DNA of 64,000 nt from Brevibacterium sp. RIT 803. GTDB taxonomy: Bacteria > Actinomycetota > Actinomycetes > Actinomycetales > Brevibacteriaceae. Positions 52,212-61,304 of the stretch are shown piece after piece (within the stretch, counting starts at the first letter, position 1; each line of letters starts with the position of its first letter). A program made the translations under genes and the position numbers. The DNA is taken from contig NZ_JAFEMW010000002.1 in NCBI RefSeq assembly GCF_016892625.1, positions 310,001-374,000 on the forward strand. The letters run 5' to 3'. The notes below the pieces were generated by a model that saw only the letters and a program-made list of their open reading frames with translations, made no database searches and was not told where the DNA came from.

Positions 52212-52766
52212 TCAGAGGCCGTCGATGACTTCGGCAGTATCTCGGTGCAGCGCTGACAGACGCAGGTATGACTGAGCGTTCTGGCGGACCTTCTCAATGC
52301 CGTCGTCCGTCATCTCCCTACGCACCTTGGCCGGGACTCCTGCCACCAGCGACCTGGGTGGGATCTCGGTGCCTTCCAGAACGATCGCGCCTGCGGCGAC
52401 AAGTGACTCGGAGCCCACGTGAGCGTCGTTGAGGACGGTGGCGTGCATGCCGATGAGGACGTCGTCATCGACCACTGCCCCATGGACAAGAGCCTGATGC
52501 CCGATGGAGACCCGTGAGCCGATGACGACCGGCTTGCCCTCATCAGTGTGCATGACCGTGTTGTCCTGCACATTCGAGTCCTCACCGATGGTGATCGGGG
52601 CGGCTTCAGCTCGGAGCACGCAGCCGTAGAAGACGCTCGCGCCCTTCTTCACCCTCACGTCCCCGACCAGGGTGGCACCTGCTGCGATGAACGCACCGGG
52701 ATCGACTTGAGGGGTGTGCCCGCCGACAGAGATGATGCGTGCCTGGGAAAGATTGTCCGTTGTCAT
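52212..52766 (-). CDS. Gamma-class carbonic anhydrase-like hexapeptide protein
   Basis: 184 residues. Left-handed beta-helix repeats (IAAGATLVGDVRVKKGASVF YGCVLRAE...) carry the three zinc His in DNTVMHTDEGKPV and GHQALVHGAVV. It ends with the helix REMTDDGIEKVRQNAQSYLR. Family members (CamH/YrdA/PaaY) are carbonic anhydrases or thioesterases; activity cannot be decided from sequence. It is divergent from whiB by 359 bp. Confidence 0.9.
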   Translation of the reverse strand: MTTDNLSQARIISVGGHTPQVDPGAFIAAGATLVGDVRVKKGASVFYGCVLRAEAAPITIGEDSNVQDNTVMHTDEGKPVVIGSRVSIGHQALVHGAVVDDDVLIGMHATVLNDAHVGSESLVAAGAIVLEGTEIPPRSLVAGVPAKVRREMTDDGIEKVRQNAQSYLRLSALHRDTAEVIDGL

Positions 52767-53125
52767 GAGTCCTCCATTGGTTCACGTCGAGTTCAGATTC
52801 TCGTGTTCGACTGAGACAGCGGCGATTGGAGCCGCCGCCGAGGTGACCAGTCGTTTCATCGCCAGTCTAGCCCTGAACTTGGCACACCTCGGAGTCAGGA
52901 CGCATCATGTTGTCGGCGTTGCCTGCTGTATCGAGAAAGACGCATAGTGGACGAATTTGCGTCAAGGCCCCCATAGCAGGACAATGAACAAAATATTTGT
53001 CAGAAATTTCACACTGCATTACCCTTGTGTGCCCAAAACGGTTATGTGAACCTTGGGTAAGAGAGTTGCGCGCCTGGAATTTGGGTGTCGTAAACCGCGT
53101 TCACTTAATTCGTCGAAAGGTCACC
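52767..53125 (+). promoter_or_regulatory. 359-bp whiB upstream region with candidate promoter
   Basis: No gene is seen here. TTGTCA (52997-53002) and TACCCT (53020-53025) are spaced 17 bases and form a plausible actinobacterial promoter, giving a leader of about 90 bases before the whiB ATG at 53126. A CACAC...GTGTG inverted pair (53010-53031) overlaps the -10 box and could be an operator. Upstream 52820-52990 is unusually AT-rich near 52975-53005. Confidence 0.45.
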
Positions 53126-53374
53126 ATGGATTGGCGACATCGTGCAGCATGCCTCAATGAGGATCCGGAACTGTTCTTCCCGATCGGAAACACCGGTCCC
53201 GCCCTGCTTCAGATCGAAGAGGCTAAGACTGTATGCCGCCGCTGTGAAGTAGTCGAGACCTGCCTGCAATGGGCTCTGGAATCCGGTCAGGATGCCGGTG
53301 TCTGGGGCGGTCTCAGCGAAGATGAGCGTCGTGCGCTCAAACGTCGCGCCGCACGTGCCCGCCGCGCTGGCTGA
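53126..53374 (+). CDS. whiB1: WhiB-family iron-sulfur regulator (WhiB1-like)
   Basis: 82 residues. Four Cys in the WhiB pattern: C9 (RAACLNED), C37 and C40 (VCRRCEV), C46 (ETCLQWA), followed by the GVWGGLSEDERRALKRRAAR turn and basic tail. The cluster is a [4Fe-4S] NO-sensitive centre and the protein binds the sigma factor. The short length and convergent pdtaS gene match the whiB1 neighbourhood of mycobacteria. WhiB1 is essential there. AAGG lies nine bases upstream of the ATG. Confidence 0.93.
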   Translation: MDWRHRAACLNEDPELFFPIGNTGPALLQIEEAKTVCRRCEVVETCLQWALESGQDAGVWGGLSEDERRALKRRAARARRAG

Positions 53375-53416
53375 ATCCTTCAGCAACTAAAGACAGGCGG
53401 TCGCAGATATTCGCCA

Positions 53417-53471
53417 ATTGAGTCCCTTGCTCGAAATACGAGATCTTCGCATTCTGAGCAAGGGACTCAAT
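53417..53471. terminator. Hairpin 1 between whiB and pdtaS
   Basis: 16-bp perfect arms, ATTGAGTCCCTTGCTC / GAGCAAGGGACTCAAT, around a 23-base loop, 43 bases after the whiB stop. Confidence 0.65.
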
Positions 53472-53519
53472 CGTGTCCGCACCCGACCGCACAGCCGCTG
53501 CACCTCTCACTGTTAGTGC

Positions 53520-53549
53520 CGAATCACCCCTTTGCCAAGGGGTGATTCG
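53520..53549. terminator. Hairpin 2 between whiB and pdtaS
   Basis: 13-bp arms CGAATCACCCCTT / AAGGGGTGATTCG around a TGCC tetraloop; 57 bases beyond the convergent pdtaS stop. Confidence 0.65.
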
Positions 53550-53605
53550 TTGATCGCAGGGTGTTTTGTCGTTAAGCCGCTGATGTCGGCCGATGTCTGC
53601 CGATT

Positions 53606-55150
53606 TCAGTCGTAGGAATCGGGGCGCAGAGGGACGTCGAGAATCGCCACGGTCCCGCCGCCCTCACGTTCCTGCCATTGGATCGAACCCGCCAAGTCGG
53701 CAGAGACCAGGGTCTTCACGATCTGCGTGCCCAGCCCGTTTCCTGGACTGTGATCCTCCCCCAATCCCACACCGTCGTCGGCGATCGTGACATGCAGGTG
53801 ATCGCCCTCGCGTTCCGGAGTCACCCACACATGTCCGGTGAGTGTCTCGCCCGGAGCGAGGTTCTCCTGCTCAGCGACCGGGAACCCGTGCTCGATCGCA
53901 TTGGTGATGAGCTCGGTGATCGCCAGGGCCAGTGAGGTGGCGTCCGCTGAGGAGATGGTGCCGAAGCTGCCGCAGCGCTTGAGGCTGATCTGGACCAGTG
54001 GACTCGTCAGCTCGGGCGTCAGGCGCAGCCCTTTGTCGACGACCTCGTCGAAGTCCACCTCCGATTCGACTCCCTGGCTGAGCACGTCATGGACGACGGC
54101 GATGATCGAGACTCGGCGCATCGCCTCCGTCAGAGCCCCCTTCGCCTCGGGGCTGTCGATCCGACGAGTCTGCAGACGCAGCAGTGCCGAAACGGTCTGC
54201 AGGTTGTTCTTGACCCGATGGTGCATCTCTTTGATCATCGCATCGCGTGAGAGCAGTTCTCGCTTGCGTCGTCTGATCTCCGAGACATCCCGAGCCAGGA
54301 CGATCGCGCCGGTGCGAGTGCCGTCATCGGTCAGTGGGATCGCCCGCAGCGACACACTCGTCCGACCGACCTCGAGCTCGGTCCGCCAGGGGGCACGACC
54401 GGTGAGCACGAGCGGAAGCGTCTCATCGACCTGTCGCAGCTCTGTGCTCAGACTCGAGACCACCTCGGCGAGGTAGTCCCCTTCGATCTCACCGCGGTGG
54501 CCCAGACGGTGCATGAGTGAGACCGCATTCGGGGAGGCGTATTGGACATGGGAGTCACGATCAAGGATGAAGATGCCATCTCCGACACGTGGTTCGCCGT
54601 GTCGTGCTCCGCTGGGAGCATCACGGTCGGGAAAGGCACCCTGCGCGATCATGGTCAGCAACGACATTGCGGACTGAGTGTAGAACTTCTCCAGGCGCGA
54701 CGAACCGCGACGGCGGATCTCCTCGGAGTACCGGACCATGATGGCGATCGTCACTCCCTCGCGGACGAGGGGCACTGCCTCGGCGGAGACTTTCGTGTCA
54801 TCGGTGCCGGCGTTGACGCCCAGAGATTTCGCCTGGGCCATCTTCGTCACCAGCTCATGTGAGCTCGCTGCCGTCTCCAGGAGCTCCCGTTCGAGACCGG
54901 TGGCTCGGGCTCCGATGAGGTCACGATTGAACAGGGTCGCACCGGTGGTCGGACGCGAATGCGCCACCACTGTGTGGGCCCCGCTGGCCGAGGGCACCCA
55001 CAGGACGAGGTCGGCAAAGGACAGGTCGGAGATGAGCTGCCAGTCCCCCACCAACAGATGGATGTATTCGACATCAGTTTCGTCGGTGATGCCTTCGGCG
55101 GCCAGGAGTTCGTTGAGCACTGTGTTCTTCTTCCGGGTGGGCAACGGCAC
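53606..55150 (-). CDS. pdtaS: PdtaS-type cytosolic sensor histidine kinase
   Basis: 514 residues. An N-terminal GAF-like domain (about 1-150), a PAS domain (about 185-300, ILDRDSHVQYASPNAVSLMH), a HisKA_2 dimerisation helix with the phospho-acceptor in EMHHRVKNNLQTVSALLRLQ (about residue 310) and an HWE/HATPase domain with ALAITELITNAIEHGFP and DDGVGL. No membrane segment. In mycobacteria it phosphorylates the ANTAR RNA-binding regulator PdtaR, which controls antitermination and senses copper/NO. pdtaR is not in the window. It is convergent with whiB. Confidence 0.92.
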   Translation of the reverse strand: MPLPTRKKNTVLNELLAAEGITDETDVEYIHLLVGDWQLISDLSFADLVLWVPSASGAHTVVAHSRPTTGATLFNRDLIGARATGLERELLETAASSHELVTKMAQAKSLGVNAGTDDTKVSAEAVPLVREGVTIAIMVRYSEEIRRRGSSRLEKFYTQSAMSLLTMIAQGAFPDRDAPSGARHGEPRVGDGIFILDRDSHVQYASPNAVSLMHRLGHRGEIEGDYLAEVVSSLSTELRQVDETLPLVLTGRAPWRTELEVGRTSVSLRAIPLTDDGTRTGAIVLARDVSEIRRRKRELLSRDAMIKEMHHRVKNNLQTVSALLRLQTRRIDSPEAKGALTEAMRRVSIIAVVHDVLSQGVESEVDFDEVVDKGLRLTPELTSPLVQISLKRCGSFGTISSADATSLALAITELITNAIEHGFPVAEQENLAPGETLTGHVWVTPEREGDHLHVTIADDGVGLGEDHSPGNGLGTQIVKTLVSADLAGSIQWQEREGGGTVAILDVPLRPDSYD

Positions 55151-55260
55151 AGGCCGATGATGACGGCACAGACGCCGACAGACCCGCAGGCTCCAAGCCC
55201 GCGAAGTCTGTCGACGTCAGCAATGATCTGACGCTACCACTGATCAGTTGGGATCACTGC

Positions 55261-58200
55261 TCAGACAGCCTGCTCCGATTCCCATGCGGAGGAGCGGACA
55301 ACACCGCGCATCATGCGCAGCAGCACCGACAGCGGGGCTTGGGTGACGGTCTCGAGTCCGAGGATCGTCTCGGTCGTATCCAGCACCCGTGCGGCTACGG
55401 TCTCATTGCGTTCGAGCCACTCGGTCAGCCGCTGACAGGCTCGCTCATCTGGAGTCCCGGAGATCGGCGAGTCAGTCGCGACGAGGACCGTGCCGGCCAC
55501 CGACAGGATCGATGAGTAGAAGTCATCGCGCAGCGAGCCACGCGCCAGGGCCGACCACCGGTCGCTGCGGTCGAGGTCGCCGATGAGAGTGAGCACCTGC
55601 GAACCGGAGAACTTGTCGTTGACAGCGTAGTAGAGTTCAGCGACGTCCTCTGCGGATTCACCCGCACGGGCAGACAGCTGGGCAATGTCGAGAAGCACGA
55701 ACTCATCGAGCAGGGCTGCCGCACGCCATGCGAGTTCGCTCGGCACACCTTCATCGATGTAGCCCTGTGCCGTTGCCCTCATGCTCTCGGCGTCGAAGCC
55801 GTCGACGAGGTCAGGCACGCGGGCTCGCAGAGCTGCGACGACATTGCCATAGCGCTCGATACCGGAATCGACGTCGAGGGTATCCGGTGCCTGCTGCACC
55901 AACCAGCGCGAAGACCGATCGAGCAGACGCACATAGGCGTGCTGCAGCTGGACCTGGACCTCGGTCGGCACCTTGTTGTCGAGCGCACATACCGCTTCGA
56001 AGAAGTCATCGAGTCCGAAGATCTCGGAGACGACGACGAAGACACGGGCGATCTGCGGCACCGAGGCGGGGGTCTCTTCCAGCATCCGGTAGACGTAGGT
56101 GAGTCCGCCGCGGTCGATCATCCGATTGACGAGCTTGGCTGTCGCGATCTCCCGGTGCAGGGGGTGCTCCGGGATGAGCTCTCCGTATTTCTCTACTAGG
56201 GAGTCGGGGAAGTAGGAGGTCAGCTCCCGCTTCATCCATTCCTCATCGGGAACCACGCTGTCCAGGATCTCATCGGCGGCATGCATCTTGGCGTAGGCGA
56301 GGAGAACCGCCAGTTCCGGGGAGACGTAGGCGCTGAACTCACGCTTGGTCAGTTCCTGCGCATCAGGCAGGAACTCGACCTGACGATCGAGGTCGGCGTT
56401 CTTCTCCAGGTAGCTCAGCATCCGGCCATAGGTGCCCGACATGGACTCGGTCTGGGCCCGAGCCTCACCGAGGACCACGTTCTGTGCGTAGTTGTTGGCC
56501 AGCACCCGGTCAGCGACGTCGTCGGTGAAGGACAGCAGCACACGTTCGCGATCCTCTGCTGCGAAGGCGTCCTTATGGAGCAAGGTGCGCAGGAGGAGCT
56601 TGATGTTGACCTCATGGTCGGAGCTGTCCACGCCTGCCGAGTTGTCGACGGCGTCGGTGTTGATCGCCACGCCGTTCAGTGCCGCTTCGACACGGCCCAG
56701 CTGGGTCACACCGAGGTTGCCGCCTTCTCCGACGACCCGGCTGCGCACGTCGCGGCCATCGATGCGGATGGCGTCGTTGGCCTTGTCCCCGACATCGGCA
56801 TGACCCTCGTCCGAGGACTTGATGTAGGTGCCGATGCCGCCGTTGTAGACGAGATCGACGGGGGCCTTGAGGATCTGCGACATCAGCTCGGCGGGGCTGC
56901 GTCTACCGGGCTCGAGGCCCAGTACGGCCGCGGCTTCGGGGCTGAGATCGATGGATTTCGCCGATCGGGGGAAGACTCCGCCTCCGGAGGAGATGAGCTC
57001 CCGATCGTAGTCCTGCCAGCTTGAGCGCGGCAGGTCGAAGAGACGCTTGCGTTCCACGAAGCTGCGTGCGGCATCCGGATTCGGGTCAAGGAAGATGTCC
57101 CGGTGGTCGAAGGCCGCGACGAGGCGGATGTGTTCGCTGCGCAGCATGCCGTTGCCGAAGACGTCACCGCTCATGTCTCCGATGCCCACGACAGTGAAGT
57201 CATCGGCGTCGGTGTTGACCCCGAGTTCGCGGAAGTGTCGTTCCACGGATTTCCAGGCACCACGAGAGGTGATGGCCATCTTCTTGTGGTCATATCCGAC
57301 GGATCCGCCGGAGGCGAAGGCGTCGCCGAGCCAGAAATCGCGACGTTCGGCGATCGCGTTGGCCACATCCGAGAAGCGAGCGGTGCCCTTATCGGCAGCG
57401 ACGACCAGATAGTAGTCATCTCCGTCGTGTCTGACGACGCGATCCGGATGGACGACCTCCTGGGTGCCGTTCGCGCGGTAGACCAGGTTGTCAGCGACTT
57501 CGAGGAGGCTTTCGATGAAGACCTCGTAGGCGGCTTGGCCGGCGGCCATCCACGCGTCCCTGTCACTCATCGGAGGCAGCTGCTTGGGGAAGAATCCGCC
57601 CTTGGCACCGGTCGGCACGATGAGTGCGTTCTTGACCATCTGTGCCTTGACCAGGCCGAGGACCTCGGTGCGGAAGTCGTCACGACGATCGGACCAGCGC
57701 AAGCCACCACGGGCCACTGTGCCGAAGCGCAGGTGCACTCCTTCGACCTGAGGTGAGTAGACCCACATCTCCAGTGCTGGTTTGGGCTTGGGCACGAAAC
57801 TGAGTTCATTGGCGCGAATCTTGAGCACGAGTGCCGTCGGCAGCTCGCCGGTCTCGTCGAGGAAGTAGTTCGTCCTCACTGTGGCGCGCAGCAGTTCGAG
57901 AGAAGACCGCAGGACACGGTCCGCGTCGAGGCTGGCGACATCGCTGAGTGCCGAATCGACCGACTCGTTGAGTTCGGCCATCCTGTCTTCGCGTCCGGCT
58001 CCGTCAGCGGTGGGATCGAACTTCGCGAAGAAGTAGTCGACCAGGAGTCGTGAGATCTCCGGGTTGTCGCTGTAGACCTCGCCGACGTAGGCATCGGAGT
58101 AGGTGAAGCCGGCTTGGCGAAGGTACTTGCCCAGTGCGCGGATGATCGTCACGTGTTTCCAGTGCATTCCGCAGACGACGAGGCGGTCGAAGACTCCGGC

Positions 58201-60150
58201 TTCCTTCTTGCCCTCCCAACCGGCAATGAACGCATCGGAGATCCGTTCGCAGTCACCGTCGTCGAGGGTCTCAGGGAAGGTGAGTCCGAAGTCGTAGATG
58301 TAGCGGTGAGAACCATCGGCGAGGTCCAACTCATGGGGGCGTTCGTCGAGCACGGTCGCGCCGAAGGCGGTGAGGAACGGCAGCACTTCCGACAGTCCGA
58401 CACGTTCGCTGCGGTAGAGGGCCAGGCGCACTGGTGCGTCGCCGGATTCCTCGGAACTGTAGAGGCGAACGGCGGGTCCGTTACCGGCCTCCATCGCTTC
58501 GAACCGGGCGACGTCGGCGATGGCGTCGGTCGGAGAGTGGTGTTCTTCGTAACTGGGCGGGAAGGCCTTCGACCACCGGTTTGCGCGTGCAACGGAGCTC
58601 TCGCTGTCACCTCGCTCTGTGGGGGCGAGGAAAGCGTGGACGTCTTCGGACCAGGAGCGCACAGCGCCGACGATCCGCTTCTCCACGGTCTCTGGTTCGA
58701 TCTGCGGCAGTTCCACGTCACGGGCAACGCGGGCCACGAAGTGAATGCGGGCCAGTGCGGATTCGGTCAGCAGCACATCGAAGTCGACGCTCTCAGCGTG
58801 GTAGAACTTCTTCAGCACCTCCTGGACTCGCATGCGCGCCGCCGTATCGTAGAGGTCGCGGGGCAGGTAGAGGATGACGGAGACGAACCGCTGGTAGGGG
58901 TCACGGCGAACGAAGACCCGTGATTGGCGACGTTCCTGCATGTCGACGATCTGCATGACGACATCGAAGATAGTCGTGGTCTCGTCGTGCAGGAGGTCAT
59001 CGCGCGGGTAGGTCTCGAGGACGCCCAGGAGTTCATTCGCTGAATGCGATCCTGCGGGGAATCCGCTGGCGGAGAGGATCTTGCGCACCTTGCGGTTGAT
59101 GACCGGGATGTTGAGAACGCTGTCGTTGTAGAACTCAGGCTTGAAGACACCGACGAAGCGGCGCTCACCGACGATCTCACCGGCCGAGTCGAAGGTCTTG
59201 ACCCCGATGTAGTCCATGAATGACCCGCGGATCACGCGTGATCGTGAGTTCGCCTTCGTCAGCACCAGCACATGCGGTTCATCGGCTTTATCTGCCACGG
59301 CCCGACTCAGCGGCGACTTCACCAGCGGCCTCAGGGTGGAGATGCCCAGGGACGTGTGCTCAATCGGCTCGAGGCTGCTCTGGCTCTCATCGTGAGAGTA
59401 GTCGTATTCGCGGTATCCGAGGAAGGTGAAGTGGCCGTCAAGCCAGTTGAGCAGCTCGGCGGCTGCCTCGGCTTCGGAGGCGAGCTCTGACCGTGGCGGC
59501 TGCGCCTGCAGTTCCTTCGCGATGTCCTTGGCCCGGATCGCCATGGCGCTGGCGTCGGTGGCTGCGGCCGAAACGTAGTCAAGCACGTTGCGCAGCTGGT
59601 CTTCGAGCCCAGCGAGATCCTCTTCGGGAAGTCGATCGATCTCGAGGCGGATCCAGGACTGCTGCTGTGGAAGGAGGGATCCGCTCGCCTCGGCGGGTTC
59701 GGATACGAGAGGGATGCCAGCGGTATCGGCAGACACCGCTGGGGCTTCAGCCCTGGAGAGCACGGACAGCTCCGAGCCCTGTCCCTCGACGGCGATGATG
59801 GGGTGGTGGACCTGACGGATGGCACGACCGCTGGTGGCCAGATCGCTGACGATCGAGGACACGAGGTGGGGCATGTCGGTCAGGACCATGGCGATGACAG
59901 TGTGGTTGTCGCGGAACTCGGGAGAGTCGACGTCGGGATTGTAGATGGAGATCACCGGTGATCTGCCGTCGTATTCAAGCCCTAGAGCGTAGTGTGAGGC
60001 GGCCGCTGCGGCCAGCGCCTCTGTTCCTGCTTCGGAAGTGCCAGGTTCGAAACGCGGATAATACGCTTCGATGAAGTTCTCCGGGGCACCTTGCCCCCTC
60101 TGCTTCCTCCACTCTTCTGCAATGTCCGAATATGAGACCTGAGACACCAT
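55261..60150 (-). CDS. gdh: NAD-dependent glutamate dehydrogenase, large (about 180 kDa) type
   Basis: 1629 residues; ATG 60150 preceded by AGAGGTGAC. The N-terminal half (about residues 1-680) holds ACT-like regulatory segments. The catalytic core lies at about 800-1150 with RFGTVARGGLRWSDRRDDFR, the Lys-bearing VKNALIVPTGAKGGFFPKQL and GIGDMSGDVFGNGML. The long C-terminal helical region follows. This family oxidatively deaminates glutamate to 2-oxoglutarate; in actinobacteria it is inhibited by unphosphorylated GarA. It is the longest gene here, transcribed alone, 110 bases before pdtaS on the same strand. Confidence 0.95.
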   Translation of the reverse strand: MVSQVSYSDIAEEWRKQRGQGAPENFIEAYYPRFEPGTSEAGTEALAAAAASHYALGLEYDGRSPVISIYNPDVDSPEFRDNHTVIAMVLTDMPHLVSSIVSDLATSGRAIRQVHHPIIAVEGQGSELSVLSRAEAPAVSADTAGIPLVSEPAEASGSLLPQQQSWIRLEIDRLPEEDLAGLEDQLRNVLDYVSAAATDASAMAIRAKDIAKELQAQPPRSELASEAEAAAELLNWLDGHFTFLGYREYDYSHDESQSSLEPIEHTSLGISTLRPLVKSPLSRAVADKADEPHVLVLTKANSRSRVIRGSFMDYIGVKTFDSAGEIVGERRFVGVFKPEFYNDSVLNIPVINRKVRKILSASGFPAGSHSANELLGVLETYPRDDLLHDETTTIFDVVMQIVDMQERRQSRVFVRRDPYQRFVSVILYLPRDLYDTAARMRVQEVLKKFYHAESVDFDVLLTESALARIHFVARVARDVELPQIEPETVEKRIVGAVRSWSEDVHAFLAPTERGDSESSVARANRWSKAFPPSYEEHHSPTDAIADVARFEAMEAGNGPAVRLYSSEESGDAPVRLALYRSERVGLSEVLPFLTAFGATVLDERPHELDLADGSHRYIYDFGLTFPETLDDGDCERISDAFIAGWEGKKEAGVFDRLVVCGMHWKHVTIIRALGKYLRQAGFTYSDAYVGEVYSDNPEISRLLVDYFFAKFDPTADGAGREDRMAELNESVDSALSDVASLDADRVLRSSLELLRATVRTNYFLDETGELPTALVLKIRANELSFVPKPKPALEMWVYSPQVEGVHLRFGTVARGGLRWSDRRDDFRTEVLGLVKAQMVKNALIVPTGAKGGFFPKQLPPMSDRDAWMAAGQAAYEVFIESLLEVADNLVYRANGTQEVVHPDRVVRHDGDDYYLVVAADKGTARFSDVANAIAERRDFWLGDAFASGGSVGYDHKKMAITSRGAWKSVERHFRELGVNTDADDFTVVGIGDMSGDVFGNGMLRSEHIRLVAAFDHRDIFLDPNPDAARSFVERKRLFDLPRSSWQDYDRELISSGGGVFPRSAKSIDLSPEAAAVLGLEPGRRSPAELMSQILKAPVDLVYNGGIGTYIKSSDEGHADVGDKANDAIRIDGRDVRSRVVGEGGNLGVTQLGRVEAALNGVAINTDAVDNSAGVDSSDHEVNIKLLLRTLLHKDAFAAEDRERVLLSFTDDVADRVLANNYAQNVVLGEARAQTESMSGTYGRMLSYLEKNADLDRQVEFLPDAQELTKREFSAYVSPELAVLLAYAKMHAADEILDSVVPDEEWMKRELTSYFPDSLVEKYGELIPEHPLHREIATAKLVNRMIDRGGLTYVYRMLEETPASVPQIARVFVVVSEIFGLDDFFEAVCALDNKVPTEVQVQLQHAYVRLLDRSSRWLVQQAPDTLDVDSGIERYGNVVAALRARVPDLVDGFDAESMRATAQGYIDEGVPSELAWRAAALLDEFVLLDIAQLSARAGESAEDVAELYYAVNDKFSGSQVLTLIGDLDRSDRWSALARGSLRDDFYSSILSVAGTVLVATDSPISGTPDERACQRLTEWLERNETVAARVLDTTETILGLETVTQAPLSVLLRMMRGVVRSSAWESEQAV

Positions 60151-60289
60151 GTCACCTCTATGATCAGCGCGCAAAATTGACGGCGGTTCGACGTCGAGCC
60201 GCCACCACCCACACTATGCTCAAATGCGGAGAAAGGCACGCCGACAGCCATGCCGCGCCACGACGCTGATCTCCTGGCAAACTGGAGCC

Positions 60290-60754
60290 ATGCGAACTCT
60301 GACACTCAACCATGAATACTCGGAGGCTCTGTCGGATTTTCTCCTCCGACTTGCCGATGTCTCGACCTGGCAGTCACTGGGATCTGAGGCACATGCCGAG
60401 CGGATCGACCCCGACACCGAGGTGACGGTGAAGACGCCGATGCCCAAGAGTGAAATGCCCTCTGCCCTGGCTTCTCGCCTTCCAGCGGATGCCGAACTCG
60501 TCGAGGTCTATATGATTCCCGGCGATGTCATCGGCGACAGCGCAGAGATCCGAATGACCGCTCATGCGGCCGGAGTACCCGTTGAGATCGATGCGCTCAT
60601 CGCGCTGGTTCGCAATGGTTCGGGAACCTCGCTGTCGGTGCGCGCCGAGATCAGTTCCTCGATTCCCCTCTTCGGGTCGATGATCGAACAGGCGGTCGTG
60701 CCCATTCTTGAGAAGCGACTTGCCGACCGCCTGGTCAAGCTCGAACACTTCTGA
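60290..60754 (+). CDS. DUF2505 (SRPBCC-like) protein
   Basis: 154 residues from ATG 60290. EYSEALSDFLLRLADVSTWQ near the start, and SSSIPLFGSMIEQAVVPILE near the end, follow the DUF2505 pattern, an actinobacterial lipid/ligand-binding SRPBCC variant. No function is established. It is divergent from gdh and convergent with the DUF6912 gene. Confidence 0.82.
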   Translation: MRTLTLNHEYSEALSDFLLRLADVSTWQSLGSEAHAERIDPDTEVTVKTPMPKSEMPSALASRLPADAELVEVYMIPGDVIGDSAEIRMTAHAAGVPVEIDALIALVRNGSGTSLSVRAEISSSIPLFGSMIEQAVVPILEKRLADRLVKLEHF

Positions 60755-60788
60755 GGCGTTGACTTGATCGGCCCGGGTCGATCCGGAC

Positions 60789-61295
60789 TCAGCCGCGCTC
60801 GCGCAGCAGCACGGGCAGCTCGGTCGCGTCGTACCAGAGAAGATCGGAGTCGCCGAGGTGGTCCTCCGCTGCTTCGCGCCCCTTGTCGGCGGCGATGTCG
60901 GCAGCTTCTTCCCAGATCTCGACCTCGTCGAGGTGGATGCTGGCGACTGACGTCATGTCGACCTCGGAAAGGGTGAGCAGGTCGAAGCCTTCGGCCAGAT
61001 CTTCGCCGGCGCTCGAATCGGGTGCATCGTAGGCGATGACGGCTCGCGGTGAAGCAGCTCTGGGCCCGCCTTCGGACGCCGGATCCGATGCAGACTCTCG
61101 GACGCTTGCGGCAGCGGCTTCGAAAGACTGAGTGGCAGCAATTGAGGCCGCGATGCACAGGGCGTCGAATTCTCGTGCCTCGAGTTCATCCCCGCCCAGT
61201 TCTCGACCTTGGGAATCGGGGGCGACCGCGTGCACCGGGCCGAGCCCTTGGCGAATTGCGGTCAGCGTGGTCGGGATATAGCAGCGAATGGACAT
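60789..61295 (-). CDS. DUF6912-like conserved actinobacterial protein
   Basis: 168 residues beginning MSIRCYIPTTLTAIRQGLG, with VIAYDAP in the middle and LTLSEVDMTSVASIHLDEVE IWEEAADIAAD near the end. I recognise this as a conserved actinobacterial family found beside the TadZ-like/SAF genes, now usually labelled DUF6912. It has no known catalytic motif, and its acidic C-terminus suggests protein binding. It is nine bases downstream of the TadZ-like gene, probably cotranscribed. Confidence 0.7.
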   Translation of the reverse strand: MSIRCYIPTTLTAIRQGLGPVHAVAPDSQGRELGGDELEAREFDALCIAASIAATQSFEAAAASVRESASDPASEGGPRAASPRAVIAYDAPDSSAGEDLAEGFDLLTLSEVDMTSVASIHLDEVEIWEEAADIAADKGREAAEDHLGDSDLLWYDATELPVLLRERG

Positions 61296-61304
61296 GCTCC
61301 AATC

